From assembly GCA_020073645.1 (NCBI GenBank), contig JAIQET010000032.1, positions 1 through 46,189 of the forward strand: a stretch of DNA of 46,189 nt. The letters run 5' to 3'. The position numbers and the translations under genes were made by a program. Source of the stretch: Terriglobia bacterium (GTDB lineage: Bacteria > Acidobacteriota > Terriglobia > Terriglobales > Acidobacteriaceae). Positions 9,691-18,363 of the stretch are shown here, piece by piece. The notes beneath the pieces are model-generated. The model made no database searches and had not been told where the DNA came from. It worked only from the letters and a program-made list of their open reading frames with translations. Positions within the stretch are counted from its first letter, which is position 1. Each line of letters begins with the position of its first letter.

Positions 9691-11031
9691 TCACTTGGCC
9701 TCGCGACTGTCAAACATGAATACAAGACCTGCGGTCACCGTGTTCTGCGCGGTTACCGGTAAGCCGACGCCCTTCACGAATGACGGCTGGTTGGACATGT
9801 CACGCCGGAATTCAAGCCGGCTCATGATGTGACTGGCGATGGTGCGCTGGAAAGTTGCAGTGAGTCCGTTGAAATGCTGCGGCGTGCCGGTAGTGAATCC
9901 ATCGTGGTCGTCGTAGTACTCGTAGCGGGTGACAAACGCAGACTTCTCGTTGAAGGCGTACTTGACGTAACCGGCCGCGCCAGTCCAGAAGACTGGATGT
10001 GCTACCGCGGGCATCCTGTCTCCGCGCCCGTAGTCGGTATTGACGGTGAAAGAAAGTCTGCTGGTCGGTGCGTAGGTCACCACCGTGTCCCAGAGCTGCC
10101 GCCAATTGGAATTGTTGTTGACCTGCTCTGGGCCGGCCATGTAGTTCTGGGTGAAACTGATTTTCCTCGTGGGATTCCAAGCGAACCCAATGCCATAGGT
10201 CTTCCCAGTGTTGTTATCGATCACGTTGTTCCAGCCGTTCACCAGGAACCCGGATATCGAGTACTTGTCATTGAAGCTGTACTTGGCGCGCAAACCGTAA
10301 TGGAAGTAGGGAATCGCGTAGGAGAACAGCAGGCCGCGCGAGTAGTTCAGATCATCCTTGGTTTCGATGACTTCGGCGCCGTGCGGCGTGACGAACTTCC
10401 CGGCATCGATCTGAAGGCCCTTGCCTACAGGGGCCAAATAGGAAAAGTACGCCTCCTTCAGGTACTGATCAAAGGCCAGCCCTCCGGGATCGCTCCCGTT
10501 CACAGCATTCATCGCCTGCCCAAATCCGAGAGCGATGTGATAGCCGGTTCTGCTGTTGGTGACTTCGGGAGTCTTGTCCACCACCAGTTCGACCAGATTC
10601 AAGGCAAACTGGTTGGAAGCGGCGTCGAAGCTCCGGAACGCGTTGGTGCGTGATGCGGGCTGGTTGGCGTTGTAGTTGTAATACATGTCGACGAAGCCGC
10701 TCAACGATGTGGGGCCCATCAGGCTCGCAAGCGACGCACCGGGCGACGAGTTCGCCGTTGCGGGCGTGGCACTCACGGCATTCGACTGCTGTACCGCCAT
10801 CGCGGGAGCCGGAATGCCGGCCGGAGCGCTTCCGCTCGGCTTGAGGGCGGCGAGTTCGCTGCGAAGTTCGCCGACCTCTTTTTCAAGCTCTTGAACACGC
10901 TGCGACATGGTCGCAGAAGCCTCCTGAACCGTTTCGGCCTGCCCCTGCGCATGGCAAAGCGGAACTGACCCAAACCCAAACCCCAAACCCAAGCCAAATG
11001 TGGCCACGATCACCCGGCAAGCACCCTGCAT
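9691..11031 (-). CDS. Outer-membrane beta-barrel porin (bbp2/OmpL-like) with N-terminal coiled coil
   Basis: The protein of 446 residues has a signal peptide (hydrophobic VIVATFGLGLGFGFG, cleavage probably after CHAQG). A short coiled coil follows (SQRVQELEKEVGELRSELAALK, residues ~42-64), then an Ala/Pro/Ser linker, then from about residue 110 alternating beta-strand sequence starting GFVDMYYNYNANQP and ending in TAGLVFMFDSREAK. This matches the putative beta-barrel porin-2 family. The coiled coil could trimerise the porin or reach the peptidoglycan. It precedes amt by 216 bases on the same strand, suggesting an outer-membrane pore for a small nitrogen compound feeding Amt; the substrate is inferred only from context. 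Confidence 0.82.
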   Translation of the reverse strand: MQGACRVIVATFGLGLGFGFGSVPLCHAQGQAETVQEASATMSQRVQELEKEVGELRSELAALKPSGSAPAGIPAPAMAVQQSNAVSATPATANSSPGASLASLMGPTSLSGFVDMYYNYNANQPASRTNAFRSFDAASNQFALNLVELVVDKTPEVTNSRTGYHIALGFGQAMNAVNGSDPGGLAFDQYLKEAYFSYLAPVGKGLQIDAGKFVTPHGAEVIETKDDLNYSRGLLFSYAIPYFHYGLRAKYSFNDKYSISGFLVNGWNNVIDNNTGKTYGIGFAWNPTRKISFTQNYMAGPEQVNNNSNWRQLWDTVVTYAPTSRLSFTVNTDYGRGDRMPAVAHPVFWTGAAGYVKYAFNEKSAFVTRYEYYDDHDGFTTGTPQHFNGLTATFQRTIASHIMSRLEFRRDMSNQPSFVKGVGLPVTAQNTVTAGLVFMFDSREAK

Positions 11032-11553
11032 AAGTACCGCTCACTTTCCCCCTCCGTGCCGCATTCACCCCCGGATGAACTTGCGGCTCCGTGACCAGTG
11101 AGCGCACGTTAGCGAGTCATTCATCCACAGTCCAATACATAGTTCTTTTCGCAGCTATCAGAAATACTTTGAAAAATTCAATCTATGGAGGACATAAACG
11201 GGATTTATCGCTGGCGATGCTGCGACGCGGATGGTGAGGGCTGCAAGACTCCACGGTTTCGAGAAAGTCGCACTCGAACCGATCCGGGGTGGGACCGTTC
11301 CAGCCGAATGAAAATGATGGAGTTGGCAGCCAAGGAAGGTAAGATCATGGACTCGAGAAACGGCACCGGCGGTGCGGTAATCACACCAACGCTTGTAACC
11401 TCCACGGCAGCGGCTCTCCCCTCGCGCGGTGAATCAAGACGCTGGAATACAGATAGGAACTATCAGAAAAATGCAGGCGTTGGGCAGGATCTGAGTCACA
11501 ACGGCGTCACTATCGAATCCAGGGTCCTGCGAGTGGTGAGAACAAGAACTTGT
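11032..11553. other. Gene-poor stretch between the porin and rnpB
   Basis: These 522 bases contain no frame I would call a gene. A long plus-strand frame that runs through here continues across rnpB and is rejected. The segment next to the porin (about 11040-11170) is AT-richer than its surroundings and presumably holds the promoter of the porin-amt-gltB-lysR run. I found no convincing -24/-12 site or tRNA. Confidence 0.45.
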
Positions 11554-11955
11554 GGCAGCCGGACCTGTAAGCCGAATTCTGTCTGCCGGTTGCCCGGCAG
11601 GACGGTCATTCCTCTGGGCCACGCATTGCTGCGGGGCTCAAGCGACCTACCCGGAGGTGGTGACGCGCCGAGCCGGCACGTGTCCCAGGCGAACCCGGGT
11701 CCCTCCCTATTTGGTCTTGCTCCGTGTGGGGTTTGCCCTGCCCGCCGCATTACTGCGGCGGCGGTGCGCTCTTACCGCACCTTTTCACCCTTACCTCAGC
11801 GTTGCCGCCGGGGCGGTATGTTTTCTGTGGCACTTTCCGTCGAGTGGGCTTGGACCCACCCTCCCGGACGTTATCCGGCACACTGCTCTGCGGAGTTCGG
11901 ACTTTCCTCCCGCCTCGTCCGAAAACGACGCGAGCGACCGTCCGGTCCAGCTGCC
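11554..11955 (-). ncRNA. rnpB: RNase P RNA (bacterial class A)
   Basis: Catalytic RNA that trims tRNA 5' leaders. Read on the minus strand, the conserved elements are all present in order: the GAGGAAAGTCC box (complement of 11899-11909), the ACAGAAAACATACCGCC box (complement of about 11813-11829), the GGTAAGGGTGAAAAGGTG-type region near 11775-11800, and the 3' CAGAATTCGGCTTACAGGTCC near 11561-11580. The two ends close a 12-bp P1 helix: GGCAGCTGGACC at the 5' end pairs with GGTCCGGCTGCC at the 3' end (one G-U), which fixes the boundaries to within a few bases. The length of about 402 is normal. Confidence 0.96.
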
Positions 11956-11964
11956 AACTCTTTT

Positions 11965-11970
11965 ATTATA
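11965..11970 (-). promoter_or_regulatory. -10 box of the rnpB promoter
   Basis: On the minus strand a perfect TATAAT lies with its last base about 10 bases before the 5' end of the P1 helix, in an AT-rich patch of otherwise GC-rich sequence. It predicts transcription starting around 11957. I see no good -35 hexamer at 16-18 bases. The left arm of a 7-bp repeat array begins 25 bases further upstream. Confidence 0.6.
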
Positions 11971-11994
11971 TTCGATGACCTGCCGACCTAAGGC

Positions 11995-12138
11995 ATCAGG
12001 TGTCGGGTCTCAGGTCTCAGGCTTGTACTGCCCTTAACAAGCCGCGGTCCGCGCTCTGTTAAACTCAGGGAGTTCAAGACCCAAGGATGGGGCGGTTTCG
12101 ATCCTGAGACCTGCGACCTGACACCTGCGACCTGATCC
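11995..12138. repeat. Inverted pair of 7-bp repeat arrays (AGGTNNC units) in front of the first permease
   Basis: The left arm (11995-12021) reads as consecutive heptamers of the type AGGTGTC, GGGTCTC, AGGTCTC. The right arm (12100-12138) is the reverse complement of the same kind of array, with heptamers AGGTCGC, AGGTGTC, AGGTCGC, AGGTCTC on the minus strand. The arms could pair into a long imperfect hairpin with a ~78-base loop. The right arm ends at the very base before the permease ATG at 12139, so it replaces any normal ribosome-binding site. Confidence 0.8.
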
Positions 12139-13371
12139 ATGAATTTCAACGAAGCCATCCGCGTCGCACTGCAATCGCTGTGGGCGAACAAGCTGCGCTC
12201 CATCCTGACCCTGCTGGGGGTGGTGATCGGCGTCGCCGCGGTGATTGCCGTGGTGACTTTTGTCAACGGGATCAATTCTTACGTTGCCGAGAAAATCTTT
12301 AATCTCGGCGCTGACGTGTTCATCGTCTTCAAAGTCTCCCCTGCGGTCACCAATGTCGACCACTACCTGGAGGGCCAGAAGCGCAAAGACCTCACCATCG
12401 AGGACTACGACGCAGTGCGGGAAGGGTGCAAGCTCTGCCGATACGTGGGGGCGTATGCGCGCAACATGAGCGGGCATGTGAAATACGGCGAGGAGGCGCT
12501 TAGCGACAGCATCGTGCAAGGCATGACGCCCTCGGTGGCCATCACCCAGGATGTGGACCTCGAAACGGGCCGCATGCTCGAACAGGCAGACCTCGACAAC
12601 AATGCGCCCGTAGCTGTGGTCGGCACCGACATCGTGGAGACCCTGATGCCGGGAGTCGACCCCCTCGGCAAGGAAATCCGTGTGGAGGGCTGGGAATACC
12701 GCATCATCGGCGTAGGGAAGAAGAAAGGCAAGACCTTCGGACAGAGTCTGGACAACTACGTTTTTATACCGCTGTCCTCATGGTTCAAGCAGTTCGGAAC
12801 CCACAACACCGCCATGCGCATCTCCGCCAAGACCACGGGTACCGGGCCAGTGCTGGATTCCGCGATTGATGAGGTGCGTGTCATCCTGCGCACCAGGCGG
12901 CACGACCCTGCCGGAGGTGCGGATAGTTTTGACATTGAGACCAACAGCAGCCTCCTGAGCATCTGGTCGAATCTGACCGGGACATTCTTTATCGCGATGA
13001 TCGGCATCGCTGCCATTTCCATGGTGGTCGGCGGGATTGTGATCATGAACATCATGCTGGTCTCGGTCACCGAACGTACCCGCGAGGTAGGGATTCGCAA
13101 GGCCATGGGCGCACGGCGCTCCGACGTACTGCTGCAATTCCTGATCGAAGCCGTGACCCTGGCGCTGGTGGGTGGCCTCATCGGCGTGCTGTTCGGGATC
13201 GGGGTGGCCAAGGGAGTGACGCTGCTGGTCGGAATGCCATCCGTAATCAAGCTGTGGGCAGTGGCCGCGGGATTGTTTGTCTCAGCCAGTGTCGGCGTTT
13301 TCTTCGGGGTGTATCCGGCCCGGCGAGCCGCGACGCTCGACCCGATCGCGGCGTTGCGGTTTGAGATGTGA
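12139..13371 (+). CDS. ABC transporter permease, MacB/FtsX type
   Basis: Inner-membrane permease of 410 residues with the MacB architecture: cytosolic start and first membrane segment (residues ~20-45, LLGVVIGVAAVIAVVTF), a large periplasmic MacB_PCD domain (about 50-275), then three C-terminal segments of the FtsX fold ([38 protein letters not shown], later LVGGLIGVLFGIGVA and a final helix before YPARRAATLDPIAALRFEM). These mechanotransmission complexes export peptides, lipids or antibiotics. No ATPase gene adjoins, so it depends on an ATP-binding subunit encoded elsewhere. It is followed at 120 bases by a related permease; the two may act as a heterodimer. Confidence 0.9.
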   Translation: MNFNEAIRVALQSLWANKLRSILTLLGVVIGVAAVIAVVTFVNGINSYVAEKIFNLGADVFIVFKVSPAVTNVDHYLEGQKRKDLTIEDYDAVREGCKLCRYVGAYARNMSGHVKYGEEALSDSIVQGMTPSVAITQDVDLETGRMLEQADLDNNAPVAVVGTDIVETLMPGVDPLGKEIRVEGWEYRIIGVGKKKGKTFGQSLDNYVFIPLSSWFKQFGTHNTAMRISAKTTGTGPVLDSAIDEVRVILRTRRHDPAGGADSFDIETNSSLLSIWSNLTGTFFIAMIGIAAISMVVGGIVIMNIMLVSVTERTREVGIRKAMGARRSDVLLQFLIEAVTLALVGGLIGVLFGIGVAKGVTLLVGMPSVIKLWAVAAGLFVSASVGVFFGVYPARRAATLDPIAALRFEM

Positions 13372-13375
13372 GGGG

Positions 13376-13468
13376 CATTCAGCACTTAGCAATTAGCACT
13401 TAGCCATTCCGGCAAAATCGCTGAAGGGCTAAATGCCAAGTGCTAAGTGCCAAATGCTAAGCGGGAAT
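13376..13468. repeat. Inverted pair of 7-bp repeat arrays (TTAGCAC units) between the two permeases
   Basis: The left arm (about 13379-13405) contains heptamers TTAGCAC, TTAGCAA, TTAGCAC, TTAGCCA in strict phase. The right arm (about 13427-13462) contains GCTAAAT, GCCAAGT, GCTAAGT, GCCAAAT, GCTAAGC, the same units inverted. The arms would form a long AT-rich cruciform or RNA hairpin between the two permease genes. Confidence 0.85.
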
Positions 13469-13491
13469 GATCTAGTAGCGACTGAATTGTC

Positions 13492-14751
13492 ATGGTGAGC
13501 CGAAGTGAATACGGCGAAATCGTCCGGATGGCGCTGGCCACCATTCGCAGCAACAAGCTGCGCTCAGGCCTCACCGTCCTGGGGATTGTCATCGGCGTGG
13601 CGGTGGTCATCGGCATCTCGTCGATTGTGCGTGGGCTCAATGACAACGTCAGCAGCATGATCAGCAGCATGGGGTCCAACATCATTTTTGCGTTTCACAT
13701 GCCGATCACGTTTGGGCGGCCCACCGAAGAGTTACGCATTCGCAAAGAGCTGACTTTCGAGGACGCCGAGGCCATGAAGGATCTGCCGCACGTAAAGGCG
13801 GTCACAGCAGGCGTCCGTTACTTCGAGCCGCAGTTCGGAACCGGGACATATGTCGTGAAGTATGGCGACCGCAAAGCCAAGCAGACGATTCTGGAAGGGG
13901 ACACCGCGTCCGTGAAAGACGTTTTTGACCTCAACATGAAGTCGGGGCGCTGGTTTAGCGACATCGATGACGAACGGCGGGCGCCGGTCATCATTCTCGG
14001 CGCCGACACTACTGAAGAACTATTTGGCAGCAGCGACCCAGTCGGCAAAGAGATCAACATCGAAGGACAGTTGTTCGAAGTGATCGGGGAGATCGAGAAA
14101 GTCAAGAGTGCGTTTGGCGGCGGCAAGAATCCGGACGACAACAAGGTCTACTTTCCCCTGGCCACGCTGCGGAAACTACATCCCGAACTTAAGCAGCACT
14201 TCATCAGCGTGAAGGCAACTTCGCACGACGACATGCCCAAGGCGGTCGATGAGATGCGCGAGTTGTTACGGCGGCGGCGCCGGGTCCCGCCTGACAAGCC
14301 GGACAACTTCTCGGTTTTCACCCAGGATTCACTCTCGGACGTGTGGAACCAGATAACGGGTGCCGTGTTCATTTTCATGTTTGCGGTGTCGAGTGTGGCG
14401 TTGATCGTGGGGGGCGTGGGCGTGATGAATATCATGCTGGTGTCGGTGACCGAGCGCACGCGCGAGATCGGTGTACGCAAGGCTATTGGCGCGCGCAAGC
14501 GGGACGTGCTGCTCCAGTTCACTCTGGAGGCGATTACCCTCACCGCGATCGGGGGTATTCTGGGCCTCTTCCTGGGCGCGATTATCACCTTCGGCATCCG
14601 CATAGTTTGGGATTCCCTGCCCGCTCGCATGTCGTTTTTCTGGGCAACCTTCGGATTTAGCGCGGCGGTGGCTGAGGGCTTGCTGTTCGGGATCTATCCG
14701 GCATGGAAAGCTGCTAACCTGGATCCAATCGAGTCTTTACGGTACGAGTAG
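13492..14751 (+). CDS. ABC transporter permease, MacB/FtsX type (paralogue of the preceding gene)
   Basis: Inner-membrane permease of 419 residues, same layout as its neighbour: N-terminal segment ([20 protein letters not shown]), periplasmic MacB_PCD domain, and three C-terminal segments with [34 protein letters not shown], which is closely similar to the preceding permease. It ends [18 protein letters not shown], the typical family terminus. The periplasmic domains have diverged more than the membrane parts, as expected if the pair forms a heterodimer. Start at ATG 13492; upstream purines (near 13462-13470) are too distant for a standard ribosome site, so a leaderless or coupled start is possible. 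Confidence 0.9.
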   Translation: MVSRSEYGEIVRMALATIRSNKLRSGLTVLGIVIGVAVVIGISSIVRGLNDNVSSMISSMGSNIIFAFHMPITFGRPTEELRIRKELTFEDAEAMKDLPHVKAVTAGVRYFEPQFGTGTYVVKYGDRKAKQTILEGDTASVKDVFDLNMKSGRWFSDIDDERRAPVIILGADTTEELFGSSDPVGKEINIEGQLFEVIGEIEKVKSAFGGGKNPDDNKVYFPLATLRKLHPELKQHFISVKATSHDDMPKAVDEMRELLRRRRRVPPDKPDNFSVFTQDSLSDVWNQITGAVFIFMFAVSSVALIVGGVGVMNIMLVSVTERTREIGVRKAIGARKRDVLLQFTLEAITLTAIGGILGLFLGAIITFGIRIVWDSLPARMSFFWATFGFSAAVAEGLLFGIYPAWKAANLDPIESLRYE

Positions 14752-14774
14752 AAGAGGGTCCCGAATAGAAAGGC

Positions 14775-14798
14775 AGTTCTCTGTTCCCAGTTCTCAGC
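14775..14798 (+). repeat. Short 7-bp repeat array (AGTTCTC units)
   Basis: AGTTCTC, TGTTCCC, AGTTCTC and a partial fourth unit follow each other in strict 7-base phase, 23 bases after the second permease stop. Only one arm is visible. It is the third member of the heptamer arrays in this window, each with a different unit. Confidence 0.65.
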
Positions 14799-14830
14799 GG
14801 GTCTAGCGAAATATCAACTCGCGGCTCTGA

Positions 14831-15991
14831 ATGCTGCACCATATTGTCCAAGCCATCGAGATCATCGCGGTAGCTGGCACGGTTGCCAGCATTGTGTACT
14901 ACGGTCTGTGCCTGTACAGTGCGGCGGCGGTTCTGCGGGGCAGCCAGGCCGCCCCTTCTCCACAAAATACTCCCCCAGTCTCCATCCTGAAGCCTCTGAA
15001 GGGCACGGATCCCGAGATGTACGAGAGCTTCCGTAGTCACTGTCTGCAGGACTACCCGGAATACGAAATTGTTTTTGGCGTCAGCGATGCTGAGGATCCA
15101 GCCGTCGAACTGGTGAAGCGGCTGCAGGTGGAGTTTCCGCAAAGGGCGATTCGCCTGGTGGTCTGTGACAAGAACCTGGGGAGCAATACGAAGGTAAGCA
15201 ACCTGGTGCAGATGCTGCCCGAGGCCCGATATCAATATCTGATCGTGAACGACAGCGATATCCGGGTCGAGCGCGATTACCTGCAGCGGGTGGTGCCTCC
15301 GCTGACCGATCCCCAGGTGGGCATGGTCACTTGCCTGTACCGAGGAGTGGCCAGCGCGACCCTGGGCTCACGGCTGGAATCGCTGGGCATCAGCACGGAT
15401 TTTTGTGGGGGAGTGCTGGCGGCGCGCCTGCTGGAAGGCATCCGGTTCGGATTAGGGTCCACGCTCGTTTTTCGTCGCAGCGATCTGAATGCGATTGGCG
15501 GGTTCGAAGCTTTGCTGGATTATCTGGCTGACGACTATGAAATCGGCAACCGCATCGTCGCGCTCGGGCTGGAGGGCCGTCTCTCGAAAGTGGTGGTAGA
15601 GACCTTCCTGCCGCCATACAACGCGCGTGAGTTTGTCGATCACCAGCTGCGCTGGGCGCGTACGGTGCGAGATGCGCGCCGCTGGGGATACCTCGGAATC
15701 CTTTGGACGTTTGGATTGCCGTGGGCATTATTGGCCCTCATTGCGGCGCATGGTGCAGCGTGGGCTTGGGGGTTGTTGGGCGCAACCGCGATCATGCGCC
15801 TTGCGATGGCCCTGGTGGTCGGGCGCGTGGTGCTGGAGGACCGCCACGTGGTGCCATTCCTCTGGCTTGTTCCGTTGCGCGACTTCGTCGCCTTGATGGT
15901 CTGGATGGCCAGCTTTGCCGGACACACGGTAGCCTGGCGTGGAGACTCCTTCACCCTGAAGGACGGCAGGCTAGTACGAATTACTCCTTAA
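14831..15991 (+). CDS. hpnI: HpnI/ceramide-glucosyltransferase-like glycosyltransferase (GT21)
   Basis: Membrane-bound GT-A transferase of 386 residues. An N-terminal membrane helix (residues ~7-30) is followed by the nucleotide-sugar domain with VSILKPLKG, the D1 region SDAEDPA, the D2 region NDSDIRV, the D3 motif ADDYEIG and the acceptor-site QLRWARTVR (a QxxRW-type motif). Two or three C-terminal membrane segments follow. HpnI adds N-acetylglucosamine to bacteriohopanetetrol; ceramide glucosyltransferases share the same motifs, so the acceptor could be a hopanoid or a sphingolipid-like lipid. No squalene-hopene cyclase or other hpn gene is in the window. A second enzyme of this family lies 1 kb away. 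Confidence 0.78.
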   Translation: MLHHIVQAIEIIAVAGTVASIVYYGLCLYSAAAVLRGSQAAPSPQNTPPVSILKPLKGTDPEMYESFRSHCLQDYPEYEIVFGVSDAEDPAVELVKRLQVEFPQRAIRLVVCDKNLGSNTKVSNLVQMLPEARYQYLIVNDSDIRVERDYLQRVVPPLTDPQVGMVTCLYRGVASATLGSRLESLGISTDFCGGVLAARLLEGIRFGLGSTLVFRRSDLNAIGGFEALLDYLADDYEIGNRIVALGLEGRLSKVVVETFLPPYNAREFVDHQLRWARTVRDARRWGYLGILWTFGLPWALLALIAAHGAAWAWGLLGATAIMRLAMALVVGRVVLEDRHVVPFLWLVPLRDFVALMVWMASFAGHTVAWRGDSFTLKDGRLVRITP

Positions 15992-16087
15992 TTCACAGTC
16001 CTTTGCGGGTAACTTTACATTCCTTTACAATTGGCGGATTGAGTCTGCCCGGTGCTGGCAGGAATTGCATCTACAGTAAGGATGGGA

Positions 16088-17122
16088 ATGAAGATGCTGG
16101 TTACAGGCGGGGCGGGATTCATCGGCAGCCACTTGTGCGAGGCGTTGCTGCAGCGCGGGGACGAAGTATTTGTCATCGACGATCTCTCGACCGGTAGGGT
16201 TGACAACATCGCGCAACTCCAGGACGACAAGGCCTTTCACTTCGAGGTAGGTTCGATTCTGGACTTCGCACAACTCGAAGCACTGGTGAAAAGGGTTGAC
16301 TTCATCTTTCACCTGGCCGCAGTGGTCGGAGTGAAAAAAATCATCGAAGTGCCGGTGGATACGATCGAGATCAACGTCCTGGGCAGCCACAACGTACTGA
16401 ACCTGGCGGCACGTTACCGCAAGCCTTGCCTGATTGCGTCTACCTCCGAGGTGTATGGCAAGAGCACCAAGCACCCGTTTACGGAGGATGATGACGCGGT
16501 TTACGGTCCCACAACCAAGAGCAGGTGGAGCTACGCCTGTTCCAAAGCGATCGACGAGTTCCTGGCGCTGGCTTACCACAATGCCCAGGGTCTGCCGGTG
16601 GTGATTGCCCGGCTGTTCAACACTACCGGACCGCGGCAGACCGGCCGCTATGGCATGGTCTTGCCGCGTTTTGTGGACCAGGCATTACGAGGGCAGCCGA
16701 TCACGGTATTCGGCAACGGGCGCCAGAGGCGCTGTTTCGCGGACGTGAGCGACGCGGTCGGGGCTCTACAGCAGTTGGCGGATCATCCCGCTGCGATCGG
16801 GCAGGTTTTCAACGTGGGCAATCCCGAGGAAATTTCGATCGGAGAACTGGCGAAGCTGGTAAGGAAACTCACAGGCAGCGACTCCGAGATCCGGTTCATA
16901 CCCTATGATGAAGCGTACCAGCCGGGGTTCGAAGATATGAACCGGCGGGTGCCTAACATCGCGAAGATCTCGAAGCTGGTGGGATACAAACCGAAAGTGA
17001 AGCTGCACGAGATCGTAACCCGCATCATCGAGAGCAAGCGTTGGGAGCCGAGCGCATCGGTAGAGGTGCCGGTTACAGCCGATTTGCAACCGCACTCTCT
17101 GCGGCCCGGTGCTGGGGAATAA
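16088..17122 (+). CDS. NAD-dependent sugar-nucleotide epimerase/dehydratase (extended SDR)
   Basis: Cytosolic enzyme of 344 residues acting on a nucleotide sugar. The Rossmann motif GGAGFIGSH is at residues ~6-14, the serine motif [10 protein letters not shown] near 110-120, and the catalytic YxxxK is YACSK near 150. The substrate half contains [21 protein letters not shown] and [15 protein letters not shown], resembling UDP-glucuronate decarboxylases and UDP-hexose epimerases; the exact reaction cannot be read from motifs. I chose ATG 16088 because AAGGATGGG lies just before it; the frame also opens at 16052 and 16082. Its last 50 bases overlap the 3' end of the convergent glycosyltransferase. 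It plausibly makes the sugar donor used by the flanking transferases. Confidence 0.85.
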   Translation: MKMLVTGGAGFIGSHLCEALLQRGDEVFVIDDLSTGRVDNIAQLQDDKAFHFEVGSILDFAQLEALVKRVDFIFHLAAVVGVKKIIEVPVDTIEINVLGSHNVLNLAARYRKPCLIASTSEVYGKSTKHPFTEDDDAVYGPTTKSRWSYACSKAIDEFLALAYHNAQGLPVVIARLFNTTGPRQTGRYGMVLPRFVDQALRGQPITVFGNGRQRRCFADVSDAVGALQQLADHPAAIGQVFNVGNPEEISIGELAKLVRKLTGSDSEIRFIPYDEAYQPGFEDMNRRVPNIAKISKLVGYKPKVKLHEIVTRIIESKRWEPSASVEVPVTADLQPHSLRPGAGE

Positions 17123-18320
17123 TTCTGCCGCCGTCGCCGAAGCGATAGATTTCGCCCCGCCAGAAAAAACTGCGGCTGGTGTAGCTGCCCATCCAGGTGA
17201 AGAATCCCAGAAGATCCCGCAAAGGATAAAGCCAGCAGTAGCGCAGAGCGCGGGAATCACGAATTACGCCCCATCCCACCGTGGCCGACTGAATCACCCG
17301 GTTTAGAAACGCCGCCGCCAATAGCGCAAAGCCGAAGCCGGGATGGCGGAGGGCTGCGGCAGAGATGAGTCCGAGCACGCCATAGGGCATGGCGAAGGTG
17401 AGGCCAGTGCCCACGTGCCCCTTGGGACGGGAATAGCGGGTGCTCTTCATCCAGCGCAGTTGATCGCCGAAGGTCTGGCGAAACGACCGTGGAACCAATA
17501 CGTGTTCGACGAGATGGTGCGACAAAACCACACTGTACCCGGCAGCCCAAACCTCGTTGCCCAGAACGAAGTCGTCGGAGTAGTAGTCAGCCGTGGCAGC
17601 GAGGCCGCCAATTTTCTGCAAAGCATCGCGGCGCGTGGCCATGACGGCACCCATCGCGAAGCGCATGCCTTCCATCATGTCGGCGACCATCACGCCCGAG
17701 GGCATTTCCACCGACATGCCCAGGGCTTCCAGGGTTGACCAGAAGTCCGACGCCGGGATGCCGCGATAGGGGCAGGTCACGAGGCCGACTTTAGGATCGA
17801 GCAGCGGCGAAACCACGTTGCGCAGAAAATCGGGTGAGACCTTTACATCACTGTCGCTGATCACGAAGTAATCGCTGGAAGCGGCGGCGATCATTCTGTC
17901 CAAGGAAAAGACTTTGGCGTTGGGCCAAGTGGGAAGTCCGGAGATCACAATCCTGGACTTGATGTGGGGAAACTGCTGGCGCAGTTGTTCCGCCACACCG
18001 AGCGCCGCGTTATCAGCCTCGCGCGCGCCGAAAATGATTTCAAAATCGGGATAGTCTTGCTGAAAAAAGCTTGCGAGATTTTCAGCCAGGCGGGGCTCCA
18101 TGCCGTGCACGGGTTTGAGGATGGTGACCCGGGGGAGGACGGAGTCCAGAATCGACTTCGCCCGGTTGCTGGCGGCTTGCGCGTGACGGCGATAACGCCA
18201 GGCGGCCACCAGGACCATTCCGAGAAAAACGGTGGAGCTTAGGGTGCCCACTAGAGCGAAGGTGAGAAAGACGCGCCAAATCACGGCGGTCGCCAGCAGG
18301 CCGGGCAATACCGTACTCAT
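17073..18320 (-). CDS. Second HpnI/ceramide-glucosyltransferase-like glycosyltransferase (GT21)
   Basis: Membrane GT-A transferase of 415 residues, paralogous in layout to the enzyme at 14831. An N-terminal membrane helix comes first (FLTFALVGTLSSTVFLGMVLVAAW), then VTILKPVHG, a D1-type GAREADN, D2 SDSDVKV, D3 SDDFVLG and the QLRWMKSTR acceptor motif near residue 300, then C-terminal membrane segments. The conserved SxDFWSTLEALGMSVEMPSGVM block matches the other copy's loop before the acceptor site. It starts 43 bases after the stop of the ArnT-like gene on the same strand, probably one operon. Substrate unknown; lipid glycosylation is the likely role. Confidence 0.8.
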   Translation of the reverse strand: MSTVLPGLLATAVIWRVFLTFALVGTLSSTVFLGMVLVAAWRYRRHAQAASNRAKSILDSVLPRVTILKPVHGMEPRLAENLASFFQQDYPDFEIIFGAREADNAALGVAEQLRQQFPHIKSRIVISGLPTWPNAKVFSLDRMIAAASSDYFVISDSDVKVSPDFLRNVVSPLLDPKVGLVTCPYRGIPASDFWSTLEALGMSVEMPSGVMVADMMEGMRFAMGAVMATRRDALQKIGGLAATADYYSDDFVLGNEVWAAGYSVVLSHHLVEHVLVPRSFRQTFGDQLRWMKSTRYSRPKGHVGTGLTFAMPYGVLGLISAAALRHPGFGFALLAAAFLNRVIQSATVGWGVIRDSRALRYCWLYPLRDLLGFFTWMGSYTSRSFFWRGEIYRFGDGGRIIPQHRAAESAVANRL

Positions 18321-18363
18321 AAGACGTTATGAAAGATTATACCTGCGCCGCGCCGTTTTCCCG

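Noticed and set aside
11032..11185. Sigma-54 site for the porin-amt-gltB run
   Set aside because: A minus-strand TGG-N10-GC pair exists near 11080-11095 but matches the consensus only at the GG and GC; likely chance.
11185..11991. A 268-codon plus-strand frame
   Set aside because: It runs straight across the RNase P RNA gene, whose conserved boxes and P1 helix are unmistakable.
13376..13468. CRISPR-like array
   Set aside because: The repeated unit is 7 bases with no spacers and the two arms are inverted; there are no cas genes.
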